NCBI GenBank assembly: GCA_947044365.1
Contig: OX345636.1
Span: 10,188,001 to 10,252,000 of the forward strand
Source of the DNA: Petrosia ficiformis
Taxonomy: Eukaryota; Porifera; Demospongiae; Haplosclerida; Petrosiidae
Reading direction: 5' to 3'
DNA length: 64,000 nucleotides
The position numbers and the translations under genes were made by a program. Under the pieces are notes generated by a model. The model made no database searches. It was not told the origin of the DNA and was given only the letters and a program-made list of their open reading frames with translations. Shown piece after piece: positions 40,901-49,347 of this stretch. Numbering within the stretch: position 1 is the stretch's first letter; each line of letters opens with the position of its first letter.

Positions 40901-43831
40901 GTAGTTTTATTTATATAATATTCCCGTGGTTTCTTAATGTGCTACAACAATCAAAATGAATTTTAGATAGTGTCGTTACTTAATGATCTTAAAAATCAAA
41001 TATACCCCACTCAACATAGTTGATAACACCTCCAACTGGGCTGTATCTGGTTTACAGTAGCCTCCCCCTCGGGCTCAGTTGCTCTAAATCAGATAGAGCT
41101 GCCTAGAGGTGTTAAAACATATAGTCATAAACTATCATTCATGGTGCATTATAACAATAATTATTGTGACATAGTATACTCATCTCTTTTTATTTTTTCA
41201 TACAGATGAAGCCACTCAAACACCAATGGTGAGTTATATGATTAATGTTTTAAACATGCATGCTTTTGAATAGAGATGAAGTCCACAGAAAAGACAGACA
41301 CTCTTTCTTCAGGAAAACAACATGGGAATGACTAGAACCACATATATAAGTAGACCCAAGCCTTGGGTTATGAGGGATGACGCCTCCTGGGTTTAAAGAG
41401 TCCACTTTGGAAATTGTGGTCTTTCTGGTTGATTCATGGTTCTAACCACCCTGTGGATTTTGATGGCACTTTAAGTTAGGGGGTATAATAGAACTTCGGT
41501 TCCCAACATTTTAAAGACTGCGCGTCTTAAAATACACTAGTTGTAGATGTGGTTCTAGTCATTCCCATCAAAAAATCCCAGTTAGATGGGCACTCTTTTT
41601 TTTAAGGAGGCAGTATGGCGGTGTAGTTAGAGCTTGAGCCTCCTGATCTAATGGTCCGTCGTTCTAGCTCAGCTACTGTCATGCTATTTTCTTGAAGAAA
41701 GAGTGTCTGTTTTTTTCCTAAGAACTTCATCTCTATTCCTATAGAATGGCTAATCCTAACGAACTTCTCTCTCTAACACACGCTTTTGTTCTTTAAACAT
41801 GTTTTTAATGATTATAATAATTATTGATAGTTATTGTTAATTATCATTATGTATGATTTCTTATAGATCACTGAGACAGTCAGTAATGAACCTATTGATC
41901 TGGGATATTATACTCTAGCTGTGTCAGTAGTAGCATCTTCTACAGTTGTGATATGTAAGAAAAAAGGAAATGATAACTTAAATTTTTACTAGAAATACAA
42001 GTTATCATTCCCTTCCAGATATTAGGATAAAATTTACATTAATTTATTTTGTAGTGCTCATCATTATTGTGGTCTCAGGAGTGATTCTAGTGCTTGTGAT
42101 AAAAAAGAGAAGAAAAATGAAATTCAAACGAAATAGACCTCCTGAAGCTAGGAATAGTGGATTAAAAGGAAGGAAGTCTGGAAGGTTCTCTAATGATTAT
42201 GGGGATTTTGGAATGTTTGGTCTTGGTCAACCTACTGATTTTACTAACCCAATGTATCAAATTGATGATGAAGCAGCAGCACAATTACGGTATGGTACTA
42301 ATTAAAATTGAAGTGATACACTATATTATCCATGAATAATATAATAATATACTTGTTTGCATTCATTACGATTCAAAAGCCTATTCAAGAGCATGTGTAA
42401 ATCTCATTGCAAATAGCATGTGCAAAATTTACCAAGAGAACAGAGACAATGATGATATAGAACAAACCACATTGAAGCAGCAAGAACATGAGAGAGGAAA
42501 TGACAGAGGGAAAAGAGAGCAGCTCTGACAGACCATACCAGAGAAATAGAAAAAGAAACAAACCATACCTATAAACATGTAGTGATGATGCTAGAAACAG
42601 CAGAAATTCTGTGGGTGTACTCACTAGTAATTAATAGGAACAATAGTGGACTAACACAACCTAAATAATCATACCTTCATACAGAAACTTATATGCACAA
42701 ACACAACACACATCACACATACACACGTATGCAACTATCACACACACAGACACACACACACACACACATGCACATACACATGCACATACACACAGACAAT
42801 CACGCACTCAGACACACATAATGTGCACACACAAATACGCACATTCGTCTCAAGTATGGTTGTTTCTGTTTTTCTTTTTGAATAGTTTTGATGATGACAC
42901 CTTGAAGAAAAATCCAATATTTAATATGCCATTTGAAGATGATTCACCCACCAATATTGATGACTTCGATAGTACAGCAGATCACGAAGTGATAGAGAAG
43001 ACAGCCATTGTGACTGAGAAGTTCAGTGAAATTCCAACGGATAAAAAACAATTTGGGAAATATAAAAAAGGTGACGGCAGTAAGAAAATAACTGATGAGG
43101 TCAGTGAGATTCCAACGGAGAAGAAACAAGGTGGAGTTTTGAAAGTAGGTGGCTTTGGTAAGAAGACAACCATTGTGACTGAGGAGGTTAGTCTGATACC
43201 AACAGAGAAGAAACAAGGTGGAGTTTTTAAAGCAGGTGCTGTAAACGAGAAAACACCTGTTGTGGATGAGGAGGTCAGTGAGATTCCAATAAAGAAGAAA
43301 CAAGGTGGAGTTTTGAAAGTAGGTGGCTTTGGTAAGAAGACATCCATTGTGACTGAGGAGGTCAGTCAGATACCAACAGAGAAGAAACAAGGTGGAGTTT
43401 TGAAAGTAGGTGGCTTTGGTAAGAAGACAACCATTGTGACTGAGGAGGTTAGTCTGATACCAACAGAGAAGAAACAAGGTGGAGTTTTTAAAGCAGGTGC
43501 TGTAAACGAGAAAACACCTGTTGTGGATGAGGAGGTCAGTGAGATTCCAATAAAGAAGAAACAAGGTGGAGTTTTGAAAGTAGGTGGCTTTGGTAAGAAG
43601 ACACCCATTGTGACTGAGGAGGTCAGTCAGATACCAACAGAGAAGAAACAAGGTGGAGTTTTGAAAGTAGGTGGCTTCGATAAGAAGACAACCATTGTGA
43701 CTGAGGAGGTTAGTCTGATACCAACAGAGAAGAAACAAGATGGAAGATTTATAAAAGGTGGTGGTGGTAAGAAGGCTCGACAAACTACTTCTGGTTGGAG
43801 TGATAAGTTGAAGCTCATGGAGTCTTTTTAA
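16875..43831 (+). CDS. Giant EMI / IgGFc-binding / cbEGF / Sushi / Ig transmembrane receptor, copy 1 (5' exons missing)
   Basis: I do not recognise a named orthologue. Thirty-four exons with GT-AG sites join in one frame to the stop at 43829: about 3,617 codons. Domain order is second half of EMI, EGF, IgGFc-binding, EGFs, a Cys-rich module, 11 more cbEGFs, two Sushi modules, a last EGF, a novel ectodomain with coiled coil, two Ig domains, two GCC2/GCC3-like modules, a transmembrane helix and a repetitive cytoplasmic tail. All EGF exons are phase 1-1, the classic shuffling class. The architecture suggests a cell-surface adhesion or recognition receptor, and the tail suggests intracellular binding partners. 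Unlike copy 2, no signal peptide or first EMI exon is present; a transposon complex sits there. The copy may use an unseen upstream exon or be a recent pseudogene, yet its frame shows no decay. Confidence 0.82.
17207..17335 (+). CDS. Receptor copy 1: first cbEGF exon, with an extra cysteine
   Basis: Starts DKNEC, a calcium-binding EGF signature, and contains [12 protein letters not shown], which fits the Asn/Asp hydroxylation consensus. It ends KDCDCD, whereas copy 2 ends KDCD. A 6-bp GATTGT duplication therefore adds a seventh cysteine to a six-cysteine fold. The exon is 129 bp, phase 1-1. Confidence 0.88.
17497..18157. repeat. MITE-like inverted repeat cluster (AAAAAGGAATRTTATGACTNYAGTCAT)
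   Basis: The word AAAAAGGAATATTATGACTA at 17497 recurs as AAAAAGGAATGTTATGACTG near 17912 and inverted as AGTCATAACATTCCTTTTT ending near 18157. A related copy lies at 60540 in the second duplicate, so the family was present before or soon after duplication. Confidence 0.55.
18516..18885. repeat. Inverted-repeat element shared by both duplicates
   Basis: ACAAAAAATAAGAGGTTCCT at the left pairs with AGGAACTTCTTATTTTTTGT at the right. A related element with the same ends lies at about 61160-61350 in copy 2 but lacks about 150 internal bases. The element therefore predates the duplication. Confidence 0.55.
19056..20366 (+). CDS. Receptor copy 1: IgGFc-binding domain exon
   Basis: One 1,311-bp exon (phase 1-1, 437 residues) encodes a full IgGFc-binding N-terminal-type domain, as in FCGBP and many invertebrate surface proteins. 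Diagnostic stretches are [16 protein letters not shown] near the first third, the core [18 protein letters not shown] and [18 protein letters not shown], and the closing [16 protein letters not shown]. The domain is a beta-rich extracellular module. Its partner here is unknown, and IgG binding itself is not implied in an invertebrate. Copy 2 has a close paralogue at 61753-63066. A 116-bp core is identical in DNA between them, although the flanks differ. Confidence 0.92.
20469..21038 (+). CDS. Receptor copy 1: EGF block A (3 exons)
   Basis: Exons 20469-20591 ([17 protein letters not shown]), 20678-20731 (an 18-residue mini-exon [18 protein letters not shown]) and 20919-21038 ([18 protein letters not shown]). 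All are phase 1-1 and multiples of three. The first lacks the DxNEC calcium motif and the third has it. The mini-exon looks like only the last loop of an EGF module. The same trio is conserved in copy 2 (63223-63830). Confidence 0.88.
21149..21452. mobile_element. Fold-back MITE, copy A
   Basis: Two arms of about 130-140 bp in inverted orientation around a short loop at about 21300-21310. The left arm includes GAAAGAAGATGTAGGGATGT and CATAGGACCCAAAATTACAC; the right arm is its diverged complement. Same family as 51804-52107, but more decayed. It lies in the intron after EGF block A. Confidence 0.8.
22120..22408 (+). pseudogene. Decayed Arg/Glu-rich transposon ORF fragment (Helitron-associated type?)
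   Basis: The plus strand reads [20 protein letters not shown], then [16 protein letters not shown] and, after a stop, ETRLEA. This is the repeated RxxRxxETPxxRxxRLExxR pattern found at the N-terminus of Helitron/PIF1-associated proteins in many animals. Stops interrupt it and no helicase part follows, so it is a dead fragment. Family assignment is tentative. Confidence 0.4.
22669..23046. repeat. TIR element (GTTGCACCTA ... TAGGTGCAAC)
   Basis: GTTGCACCTAGAGATCTGAATAG on the left pairs imperfectly with the complement of CTGTATAGGTGCAAC at the right end (23032-23046), and GGTGCCTATAT pairs with ATAGGCAC inside. About 380 bp, no coding capacity. Confidence 0.45.
23100..23560 (-). pseudogene. 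Decayed repeat-encoded zinc-binding protein fragment
   Basis: Minus-strand frames read [19 protein letters not shown], then [31 protein letters not shown] and finally [20 protein letters not shown] near a basic tail. The CxxCxxWR and YEPLCYHCG motifs recur in repeat-derived proteins of cnidarians and sponges. Several frame changes are needed to join the pieces, so it is a broken copy. Function unknown. Confidence 0.4.
24402..25508 (+). CDS. Receptor copy 1: EGF block B (5 cbEGF exons)
   Basis: Exons 24402-24521, 24578-24700, 24789-24905, 25051-25173 and 25386-25508, each one EGF module of 39-41 residues in phase 1-1. They begin DIDEC, DVNEC, DLNEC, DINEC and DINEC, the calcium-binding signature. 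CxNTVGS(F/Y)YC hydroxylation-type motifs are present. Tandem cbEGF modules form rod-like, calcium-stiffened stalks in fibrillin-like proteins, which suggests a spacer or adhesive rod here. Confidence 0.92.
25714..26135. mobile_element. TIR element with a tRNA-like segment (A)
   Basis: Left end CATGTAAGAATTAGAAAGAA and right end (reverse complement) CATGAAAGAATTAGAAACAA continue into AAGGAAAACTG on both sides. Near the left TIR, the minus strand holds a tRNA-like half with GTGTCTGACTAGATATCAGG followed by a B-box-like GGTTCAGTCCC. It lies in the intron before the Cys-rich exon. Confidence 0.55.
26385..26483 (+). CDS. Receptor copy 1: short Cys-rich exon
   Basis: Encodes [20 protein letters not shown], then [11 protein letters not shown]: 33 residues with eight cysteines, phase 1-1. 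The CxxC spacing resembles a laminin/VWF-type EGF end rather than a cbEGF. It separates EGF block B from block C, perhaps as a hinge. Confidence 0.8.
26880..29560 (-). mobile_element. Degenerate DIRS-like (tyrosine recombinase) retroelement
   Basis: Decayed frames in the order expected for DIRS elements run from high to low coordinates. A gag-like zinc-binding segment lies near 28860-28990 ([20 protein letters not shown]). A reverse-transcriptase segment with the catalytic-type motif [12 protein letters not shown] lies near 27720-27780. A tyrosine-recombinase N-terminal segment lies at 26930-27130 ([20 protein letters not shown]). Stops and frame changes separate them, so the element is dead. 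It fills the 3.4-kb intron between the Cys-rich exon and EGF block C. The catalytic part of the recombinase was not seen. Confidence 0.65.
29852..32812 (+). CDS. Receptor copy 1: EGF block C (11 cbEGF exons)
   Basis: Eleven phase 1-1 exons, each one EGF module: 29852-29974, 30134-30259, 30367-30489, 30750-30872, 30925-31047, 31165-31287, 31436-31558, 31668-31790, 32142-32264, 32330-32452 and 32690-32812. All are 123 bp except the second (126). Most start D(I/V/L/T)(N/D)EC and show C-x-N-x4-Y-x-C. Near-uniform exon length and phase indicate expansion by single-exon duplication. With block B this gives a rod of at least 16 cbEGFs. Splice sites are all GT-AG; the last exon follows a long CT microsatellite. 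Confidence 0.93.
32513..32689. repeat. CT/TCTG microsatellite forming an expanded polypyrimidine tract
   Basis: About 175 bp of almost pure pyrimidine (CTCTCT, TCTGTCTG) ends directly in CTCTCTACAG, the acceptor of exon 32690. Frames reading SLSLSL or RERERE through it are artefacts. Confidence 0.95.
33200..33580 (+). CDS. Receptor copy 1: double Sushi (CCP) exon
   Basis: One 381-bp exon encodes two CCP modules. The first runs from [12 protein letters not shown] to WTGVEPHC with the usual four cysteines, a Gly-Phe before the third strand and the late Trp. The second runs from [12 protein letters not shown] to [11 protein letters not shown] modules are protein-binding, so this marks a change from the EGF rod to an interaction head or stalk. 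Confidence 0.88.
33581..34058. other. Intron, unique AT-rich sequence
   Basis: Nothing recognisable between the Sushi exon and the next exon. Confidence 0.5.
34059..35221 (+). CDS. Receptor copy 1: last EGF plus an unrecognised beta-rich region
   Basis: A 1,163-bp exon. It starts with a non-calcium EGF ([20 protein letters not shown], then [15 protein letters not shown]), followed by about 340 residues with no family I recognise. That part is rich in alternating hydrophobic/polar segments ([35 protein letters not shown]) typical of beta-sandwich ectodomains. Several Cys pairs ([20 protein letters not shown]) and N-glycosylation sequons are present. It exits in phase 0. Confidence 0.85.
35594..36200 (+). 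CDS. Receptor copy 1: two small ectodomain exons
   Basis: Exons 35594-35857 ([20 protein letters not shown]) and 36083-36200 ([20 protein letters not shown]) continue the frame with phases 0-0 and 0-1. No known domain; they likely belong to the same uncharacterised ectodomain fold as their neighbours. Confidence 0.8.
36426..39887 (+). CDS. Receptor copy 1: 3.46-kb exon with coiled coil, furin-like site and two Ig domains
   Basis: An unusually long exon (1,154 codons, phase 1-1). Its first 220 residues are of unknown fold. A heptad-rich coiled coil follows at about 37035-37290 ([37 protein letters not shown]). Then comes a Cys-containing helical region ([17 protein letters not shown]) and a dibasic KAKRQAVS near 38221, compatible with proprotein-convertase cleavage. 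Two Ig domains are clear. One spans about 38905-39160 ([10 protein letters not shown], then [13 protein letters not shown]). The other spans about 39165-39430 ([18 protein letters not shown], then EGWYRCSAF). The last 150 residues are unrecognised. It probably forms the membrane-proximal half of the receptor. Confidence 0.87.
39888..40263. other. Intron, nothing recognised
   Basis: AT-rich sequence between the long exon and the Cys-rich pair. Confidence 0.5.
40264..40736 (+). CDS. Receptor copy 1: GCC2/GCC3 (ephrin-receptor-like) Cys-rich pair
   Basis: Exons 40264-40431 ([20 protein letters not shown], then [17 protein letters not shown]) and 40632-40736 ([20 protein letters not shown], then CTPC). 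The CxxGxY(S)x4..CxxCPxGxY pattern matches the short Cys-rich repeats called GCC2/GCC3 or ephrin-receptor-like, often found next to EGF and Sushi modules and just outside the membrane. Confidence 0.82.
40737..41866. other. Introns around a micro-exon
   Basis: Contains the 23-bp exon 41206-41228 (annotated with the transmembrane exons), a TIR element (41269-41737) and otherwise unrecognised sequence. Confidence 0.5.
41206..42289 (+). CDS. Receptor copy 1: micro-exon, transmembrane helix and start of cytoplasmic tail
   Basis: Exons 41206-41228 (YEATQTPM), 41867-41954 and 42055-42289. The second and third join into a long hydrophobic run ([13 protein letters not shown], then [15 protein letters not shown]) followed by [10 protein letters not shown], a textbook stop-transfer, so the protein is type I with the tail inside. 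The tail then shows [16 protein letters not shown] fits the NPxY class read by PTB-domain adaptors and by clathrin sorting. The exon exits in phase 2 at 42289, inside an Arg codon completed by the next exon. Confidence 0.88.
41269..41737. mobile_element. TIR element with a tRNA-like segment (B)
   Basis: Inverted ends of about 45 bp share AATAGAGATGAAGT and ACAGACACTCTTTCTTCA. Near the right end, 41625-41690 resembles a tRNA-derived SINE head, with GGCGGTGTAGTTAGAGC then a B-box-like GTTCTAGCTC. An inner inverted pair (GGGAATGACTAGAACCACAT and its complement) is also present. Confidence 0.55.
42660..42850. repeat. CA/ACACAC-rich imperfect microsatellite
   Basis: Imperfect CA repeats with CACATG and CAGACA variants lie in the intron just before the last exon. 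Confidence 0.9.
42886..43831 (+). CDS. Receptor copy 1: terminal exon with repetitive cytoplasmic tail
   Basis: A 946-bp exon from [19 protein letters not shown] to the stop. An acidic lead is followed by tandem 29-residue units built on [18 protein letters not shown] and KKTTIVTEE, about nine in all. Three unit types alternate (VLKVGGF..., [10 protein letters not shown]..., VLKVGGF...), making a 261-bp higher-order repeat (starts near 43130, 43391 and 43652). The highly regular Lys-rich/acidic units suggest an unstructured scaffold with repeated docking or phosphorylation sites. The minus-strand 298-codon frame over this exon is a shadow caused by the repeat. Confidence 0.9.
43127..43740 (+). 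repeat. 261-bp coding higher-order tandem repeat
   Basis: Two full and one partial 261-bp units differ at only a few positions, synonymous sites included, which indicates recent unequal exchange or conversion within the tail exon. Confidence 0.9.
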
Positions 43832-45390
43832 ACTTTGCAACTAAAAACATTATGAAAGTATTATATATATGACTAGAAAACATTATCTAAGTTTGCAGAA
43901 TTTGTATAGTAGTATATACTTTGTACAGATATAGCATGTATATAAGTTGTAGCTAATACCTTTTCTGTGGTATATAGCATGTTTATATCTTTAGTTTGGC
44001 TTTGCTGGACAAAGTCAATGTTTTTGTTGTAGTTTTGCTTGTATATGTTCGCCTATGACAGCATTATGAACTTATGTTATACTTTAGTAAAGAGAATAAA
44101 GTTGTTTAACACCAAGTGTGTCTTGATTGGTCATTCTTAATGAACTTTGTGATTACTGTATGGCGAAGCTCCAGATACTGTATACATATCATAGTTGTAT
44201 TTCCCAACCTGAAGCTGTATGAATCGTACTGGATTCTGTACTACAAATGACAGATAATTGTTGAATTTCCAGTTTGATCTCGTTGCTGAGCGATTGAATG
44301 AACAAAGTGAATGGAAGGGGGAAAGTCGATGAAGGAATAGAAAAAACTAAAATACTTGTAACTCTCTGTATCAATTTTTTTTCCAGATCAGAAATTGCAA
44401 CAATATTAATTTGCTAATGCTAATTTTGACTTTTGATAACACTATTTCACTGTCTTCTATAGGGTTCAACCGTATAAATAAATTATGCTATACAGGAAGA
44501 GAGAATATTACTCCTTCTTAAGGCATTTCTTTGTGCATGTGATTGCCTTCACCAGCTCATTTTTTTTCCTAGTTAGTATAAGTAGCTATGTATAGCCCAG
44601 AAGCTTTAAAAAGATCCAGTATCCCATGCCAACACATGTAACTTCTCAATGATAATCACATATTTTTCCTGTATTTTTGATTATATATCAGAAATATTTA
44701 TCATAAATAAGTGCAGAGCCCAAAGATACCGACCACTTTATACATGTGTACGGTTACTTGTCATGATCAGTGATGTAGCAAATTGGCTACGCAAGAGAAA
44801 GAACTGAAGAAAGCAGCTGCATATATTATTATAGAGAGGTTGAAAATTCCTTTTCTACTACTGATCTATGATCCTTAATTTTGTGAACTTCAAAAAGAAT
44901 AATTTCTGAAGTTAATAGAAATCTACAATTCTAAATGATGTCTTCCTTTGTCTGAAACTCAATAACTTATTATACTTTCTTATTAACGATTATTGGATCA
45001 TTTTTATTAGTCAGTTGCTGTTTTACATTCTTCCTGTGAGTATATACTATAAGCTCGAGCGAGTTCTTTTCCATGCCACGCCTATTAATTGACCGAGCGA
45101 GCGAGTGACACAAATATCTGTGAAGTGGATGGGCCTTTGGGCCATACAGGTTTGCAACAGCTTGAGACTAGCCAATTGCCACGCAGTCCACAGGTTGTGG
45201 TGTAAGGAGCTAAATTTGGTGTATGTTATTCAATATCACATCTAAGCAAATACAGGATGATAAAAGAAACAAGAACAATTATAAATATTCATGTATAAAG
45301 GAAAAACAAATGGCAAGTCAGGTTCATGAATAAAACTAGCATGAAATTGCTAAGTATAATACAGTTGTCTGTCTCTGTGTCAAATATAAT
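43832..45390. other. 3' UTR of receptor copy 1 and convergent intergenic DNA
   Basis: About 1.56 kb separates the receptor stop from the minus-strand DCAF7 fragment. It is nearly collinear with 1-1617. AATAAA at 44095 is the likely polyadenylation signal. Confidence 0.6.
44095..44100 (+). promoter_or_regulatory. Candidate polyadenylation signal AATAAA of receptor copy 1
   Basis: Lies 264 bp past the stop codon. The hexamer is deleted in the matching flank of copy 0 at the left edge of the window. Confidence 0.5.
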
Positions 45391-46509
45391 TCATACTCTT
45401 AGTATTTCTACATTATCCTTGAAACATATTGCTATCCAGTCTGACTGTGTGACAGACCATTGTACTTGATTGATTTCATTTTGTGCTACGTATGCTAATA
45501 TAGGAACTTCTATTGCTTGAGGCATCTGTTGAATGTCCCATATAAGAGCTTGATGATCATCAGCTAGGGGAGCGAAAAGAAAAGTAGTTATTATCATTAA
45601 TCAACACAGCATACAACCAAATGTACATGAACATTATCTCTGCACAAAAAGTTAATTGTGGGAAATGTGAGTATCTGAAGTGTACTACTGTATGTTCCTC
45701 TAAGAACACGTAATTTGGTGCCATAATATTAAAGCATTCTCACTTGTGTGAACTACAAATTGTTGTGCTACAATGTACATGTATGTAGTGTTACATGGAT
45801 CCGATATCGGTTCAGTACTATGTATGGAATGAATTCCAAACTTAAGCATCTTGGTAGTCAAAGTATAAAGCATTATGTGTGCTATTGCACATGTGCATAT
45901 AATAAATTGAATGTAGCTAATACAGACACTGCAGAATGGTACTAAACAGATATCGATGCAATATCCGTCCAACACTACATACAATGTAGCACAACAATCT
46001 GTAGTTCACATGTTAGAATGCTGCAATGTTATACAGATAGATGCCCACAAATTTTAGCGGTATATTGAGCTGAGAACGCTAAATTCTTCACGAACATTTC
46101 CTCATTTCCACACTTTATTAATCCTTATGCACGAGGTACTTTCATGAAACTTCACTAAAATCAAGAAAAATTCACAAACACTTTTTTAATTGGGAAATAT
46201 CATTATGCTTTGCAGTATTAGGACACTGCTTTATGGAGTCAAAATTTGTCTAATACATGTACATGTATGTGTAATCCTAACCTGCACTACACACATGACA
46301 TGATGAGTGTGGAGCCCACGTTATACCATTAACAGGACCAGTATGATTACGTAGTGTGGCTACTGGAGTACTGGGAGCTCTGATATCCATTATAATTATC
46401 TGTAGAGGATAATTATAAATTATAATAATACTGTGTTATAAATGAACATGTCATAACATACACAAGGTTTCATAAAGGGGGAAGGGGGACCTACATGTAG
46501 GATTAAACT

Positions 46510-46554
46510 AGATCTCAAGAATACCACACACACGCATGCATGCACGTACACATG

Positions 46555-46621
<67 letters not shown>
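46510..46621. repeat. (CA)n microsatellite next to a DCAF7 donor site
   Basis: A pure CA run abuts the exon 46622-46739, so the minus-strand donor reads GTGTGTGTG. The same spot in copy 1 is where an exon was replaced by an insert. Confidence 0.9.
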
Positions 46622-46623
<2 letters not shown>

Positions 46624-49347
46624 CTGTACTGTCTAATGCAAAGGTAGCAAGATAGTTTGGATCTTGTCTATTCCATGCTAGTCGTAATAATGGTTGTTGT
46701 TTAGGATCCTCATATAGTATTGTGGAATGTTCTAGATTTCTACAATGATTGATAATTGTTATAGTAGATAATAAGAGTATATACTATCTATAATGTACTA
46801 TATGGTACATGACTACATGTACATGTGTACATGTATGTGTACTTGTACAATACTTGAGCTTCCACTTGTACATGTGTACACACACGTACACATGTACATT
46901 TATAATTTATACAATGTAACTATAACTAAACCTCGTTTAGTAAGGCATTGTGACTTTTAGTTAACTAATTGACTTACCTGGACAACCACTTTGAGCAGAG
47001 ACACCTCTATATCAGCCTTAAAGAAGATTGTGGTTGTTTGGTAATTATGAGGGCCCCTCCCCAGTATGTTTGTTAATGCACAAACACTCTCAGACGCGTG
47101 GCTGTTATGGGGGAGAGGATTCAGAAAGAATCATTACCCTGAATAGCCTCATATTCCCGTCCGAAGACGGTAATAATAGAGAATGGGTAGGAGGGAGGAA
47201 AGTATAAAAGCAGAACTTGTCAGCAACCAACTAAACTGCCAAAGCATGTGCATGAATGCAGGATGGCCTAGGACTGCCCCTCTTGTTTAAATGTGTTAAA
47301 CATCATAGTATAACTAAATTACAGGACTACTGCAATAACTATGACTAATATAAAAATTGACCAATAATGGGCACTTTTAGTTAGTTCACTAAAACCCTTT
47401 TAGTAAGCCTAATATTAACTTAATTAAACTACATGTATAACTAAACTAAAAGTACTATAATTATATCTATAATAAGTAAAATTGGTCATTATTATCAAAC
47501 TAAAACAATATTAGTATACATGTATTGTACCATATTGTGCTGTGGGTTACATGCATACATGTACATGTATGTTACTGTTAATAGACACCTACTTACAATT
47601 CAAATTCAAATCGAAACAAGGCCATTTTAATGATTGTACAATGTTGGTTGAAACTTAAAAGTATTATCATGGGCATGCTCCAGAAAAAATGAGTAATTGC
47701 TTGCTGCTTCTGTCTCTTTCTCAGTCACACATACATGTACATCCAAGTGGAAACAGCAAGTGATCAATATTTACAGACACTGCAATCCTTTGAAGCTTCG
47801 TTAGTTTTCACTGATGAAGATTTGAATATAGTATTTCAACCTTCATCTTCATCTACATCTACATGTAAGCTCCCACTATATTGTAAGACAACAAACTTAC
47901 CTTAAATCAAATAGTCGTACAGATCCATCAGAACATACAGAAGCAAACAAGTCTCGTCCACTAACTGCTCTTGTAAATGCGAAATCATGAACGTTTGAGT
48001 GATAACAGAGAAGAGAGGGACACAGGGGAATGTGAATGAAGAGGAGAGGAGGAAAGGAACAGAAAAAAGGAGGAGGATTAATAGAAGGAGGGAGAGGAAG
48101 TGGAGAATGGAGAATAAAAAGAAGAGGGAAGGAAATTGTATGAAAGAGAACATTGTGTACATACAATGTACATGTATTGTGGGTGCGATGGTTTGAACCA
48201 TGAAACTAAAATCAGGGCCACACCCAGAAAATGGGATGCTATATGTACAAGTACACACCTGAGCTACAGTACATGTACAATGTACATGTAAATGTACTGT
48301 AGTATGACTCTGAACCCTAAACGTAACTGTACACAAGGTAATATTCTCAGGAAACTCTGTAGTACAAAATCGTCTCGTGCAAAGATAGTAACTGTCAAAA
48401 CTCAAAAGAAATAAATGTTTCATTCATGAATCATGAGAAATTCCTCGTGTGAATAATACAGAGCTGAGTGCAAGATGATGCATGATTGTGTAACAGTGTC
48501 ATGTCATCTCATACAGGTACATGAAATATATTATTATAATAATCATTATGTACAAGTATATATTATATGTGTAATTTACCTCTTTATCATGAGCAACGAG
48601 TTGTGTTCTAACAGATCCAGTAACACTACCACTAACATTACCCATAACTTTACCAATAACTTGACCAGTCTATATGGAATAGAAGAATAGACAGATGAAT
48701 AGATAAATATGTTACATAAAGGTATGTTTAATATTTTTTTATATACAATATACATTTTGTAAAAGGATACACATTAGAGCTGTAAACCTGATGTAGTAAG
48801 TACATGTATAACCAGCTACTGATTAAGCAACCACACCCTCACATAGGATTGGCAATTTTTATGGCGTTATGATAACTTTTCCAATGGGTTCCCACTATAT
48901 AATTACATACATGTACATGTATATATACAATTATATGTTTGTTTCATGTACATGTTGCAACTTCAGGGGGTTGCATCAAACATTTGAAGGCCCCACTATA
49001 TAATTACAAGAAGAAATCAAAACGTGTGAGATGATTGACATTGATTGTCAAATCTTCTTGATTGTTGAGGATGTAGACTTCAACATTATTTTCACACTTT
49101 ATTGTCAAAGACTTTTATGTGGAAGCAAACGTATCCAGCACTGAATACAAAAAATACAGTATGGAAATACATGTAGACGTACAGTACCCCTCAATAAAAA
49201 GTTCCTGTAAAGTAACATAGTACGCCTGATATACACTTTGTATAACGCTTCGTATCGTAGTGAAGTACTGTACGTACGTCACGTGGATAGTGTTATGTTT
49301 CATGTATATTGGTACTGTACGTAATGTAGATTAATTATTAATCGGCC

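Noticed and set aside
42944..43840. 298-codon open frame on the minus strand ([13 protein letters not shown] repeats)
   Set aside because: It is the antisense shadow of the 261-bp coding repeat; the plus strand is in frame with the upstream receptor exons and a proper splice acceptor.
46420..46617. Minus-strand frame of CVCVCV repeats
   Set aside because: Pure CA-repeat translation.
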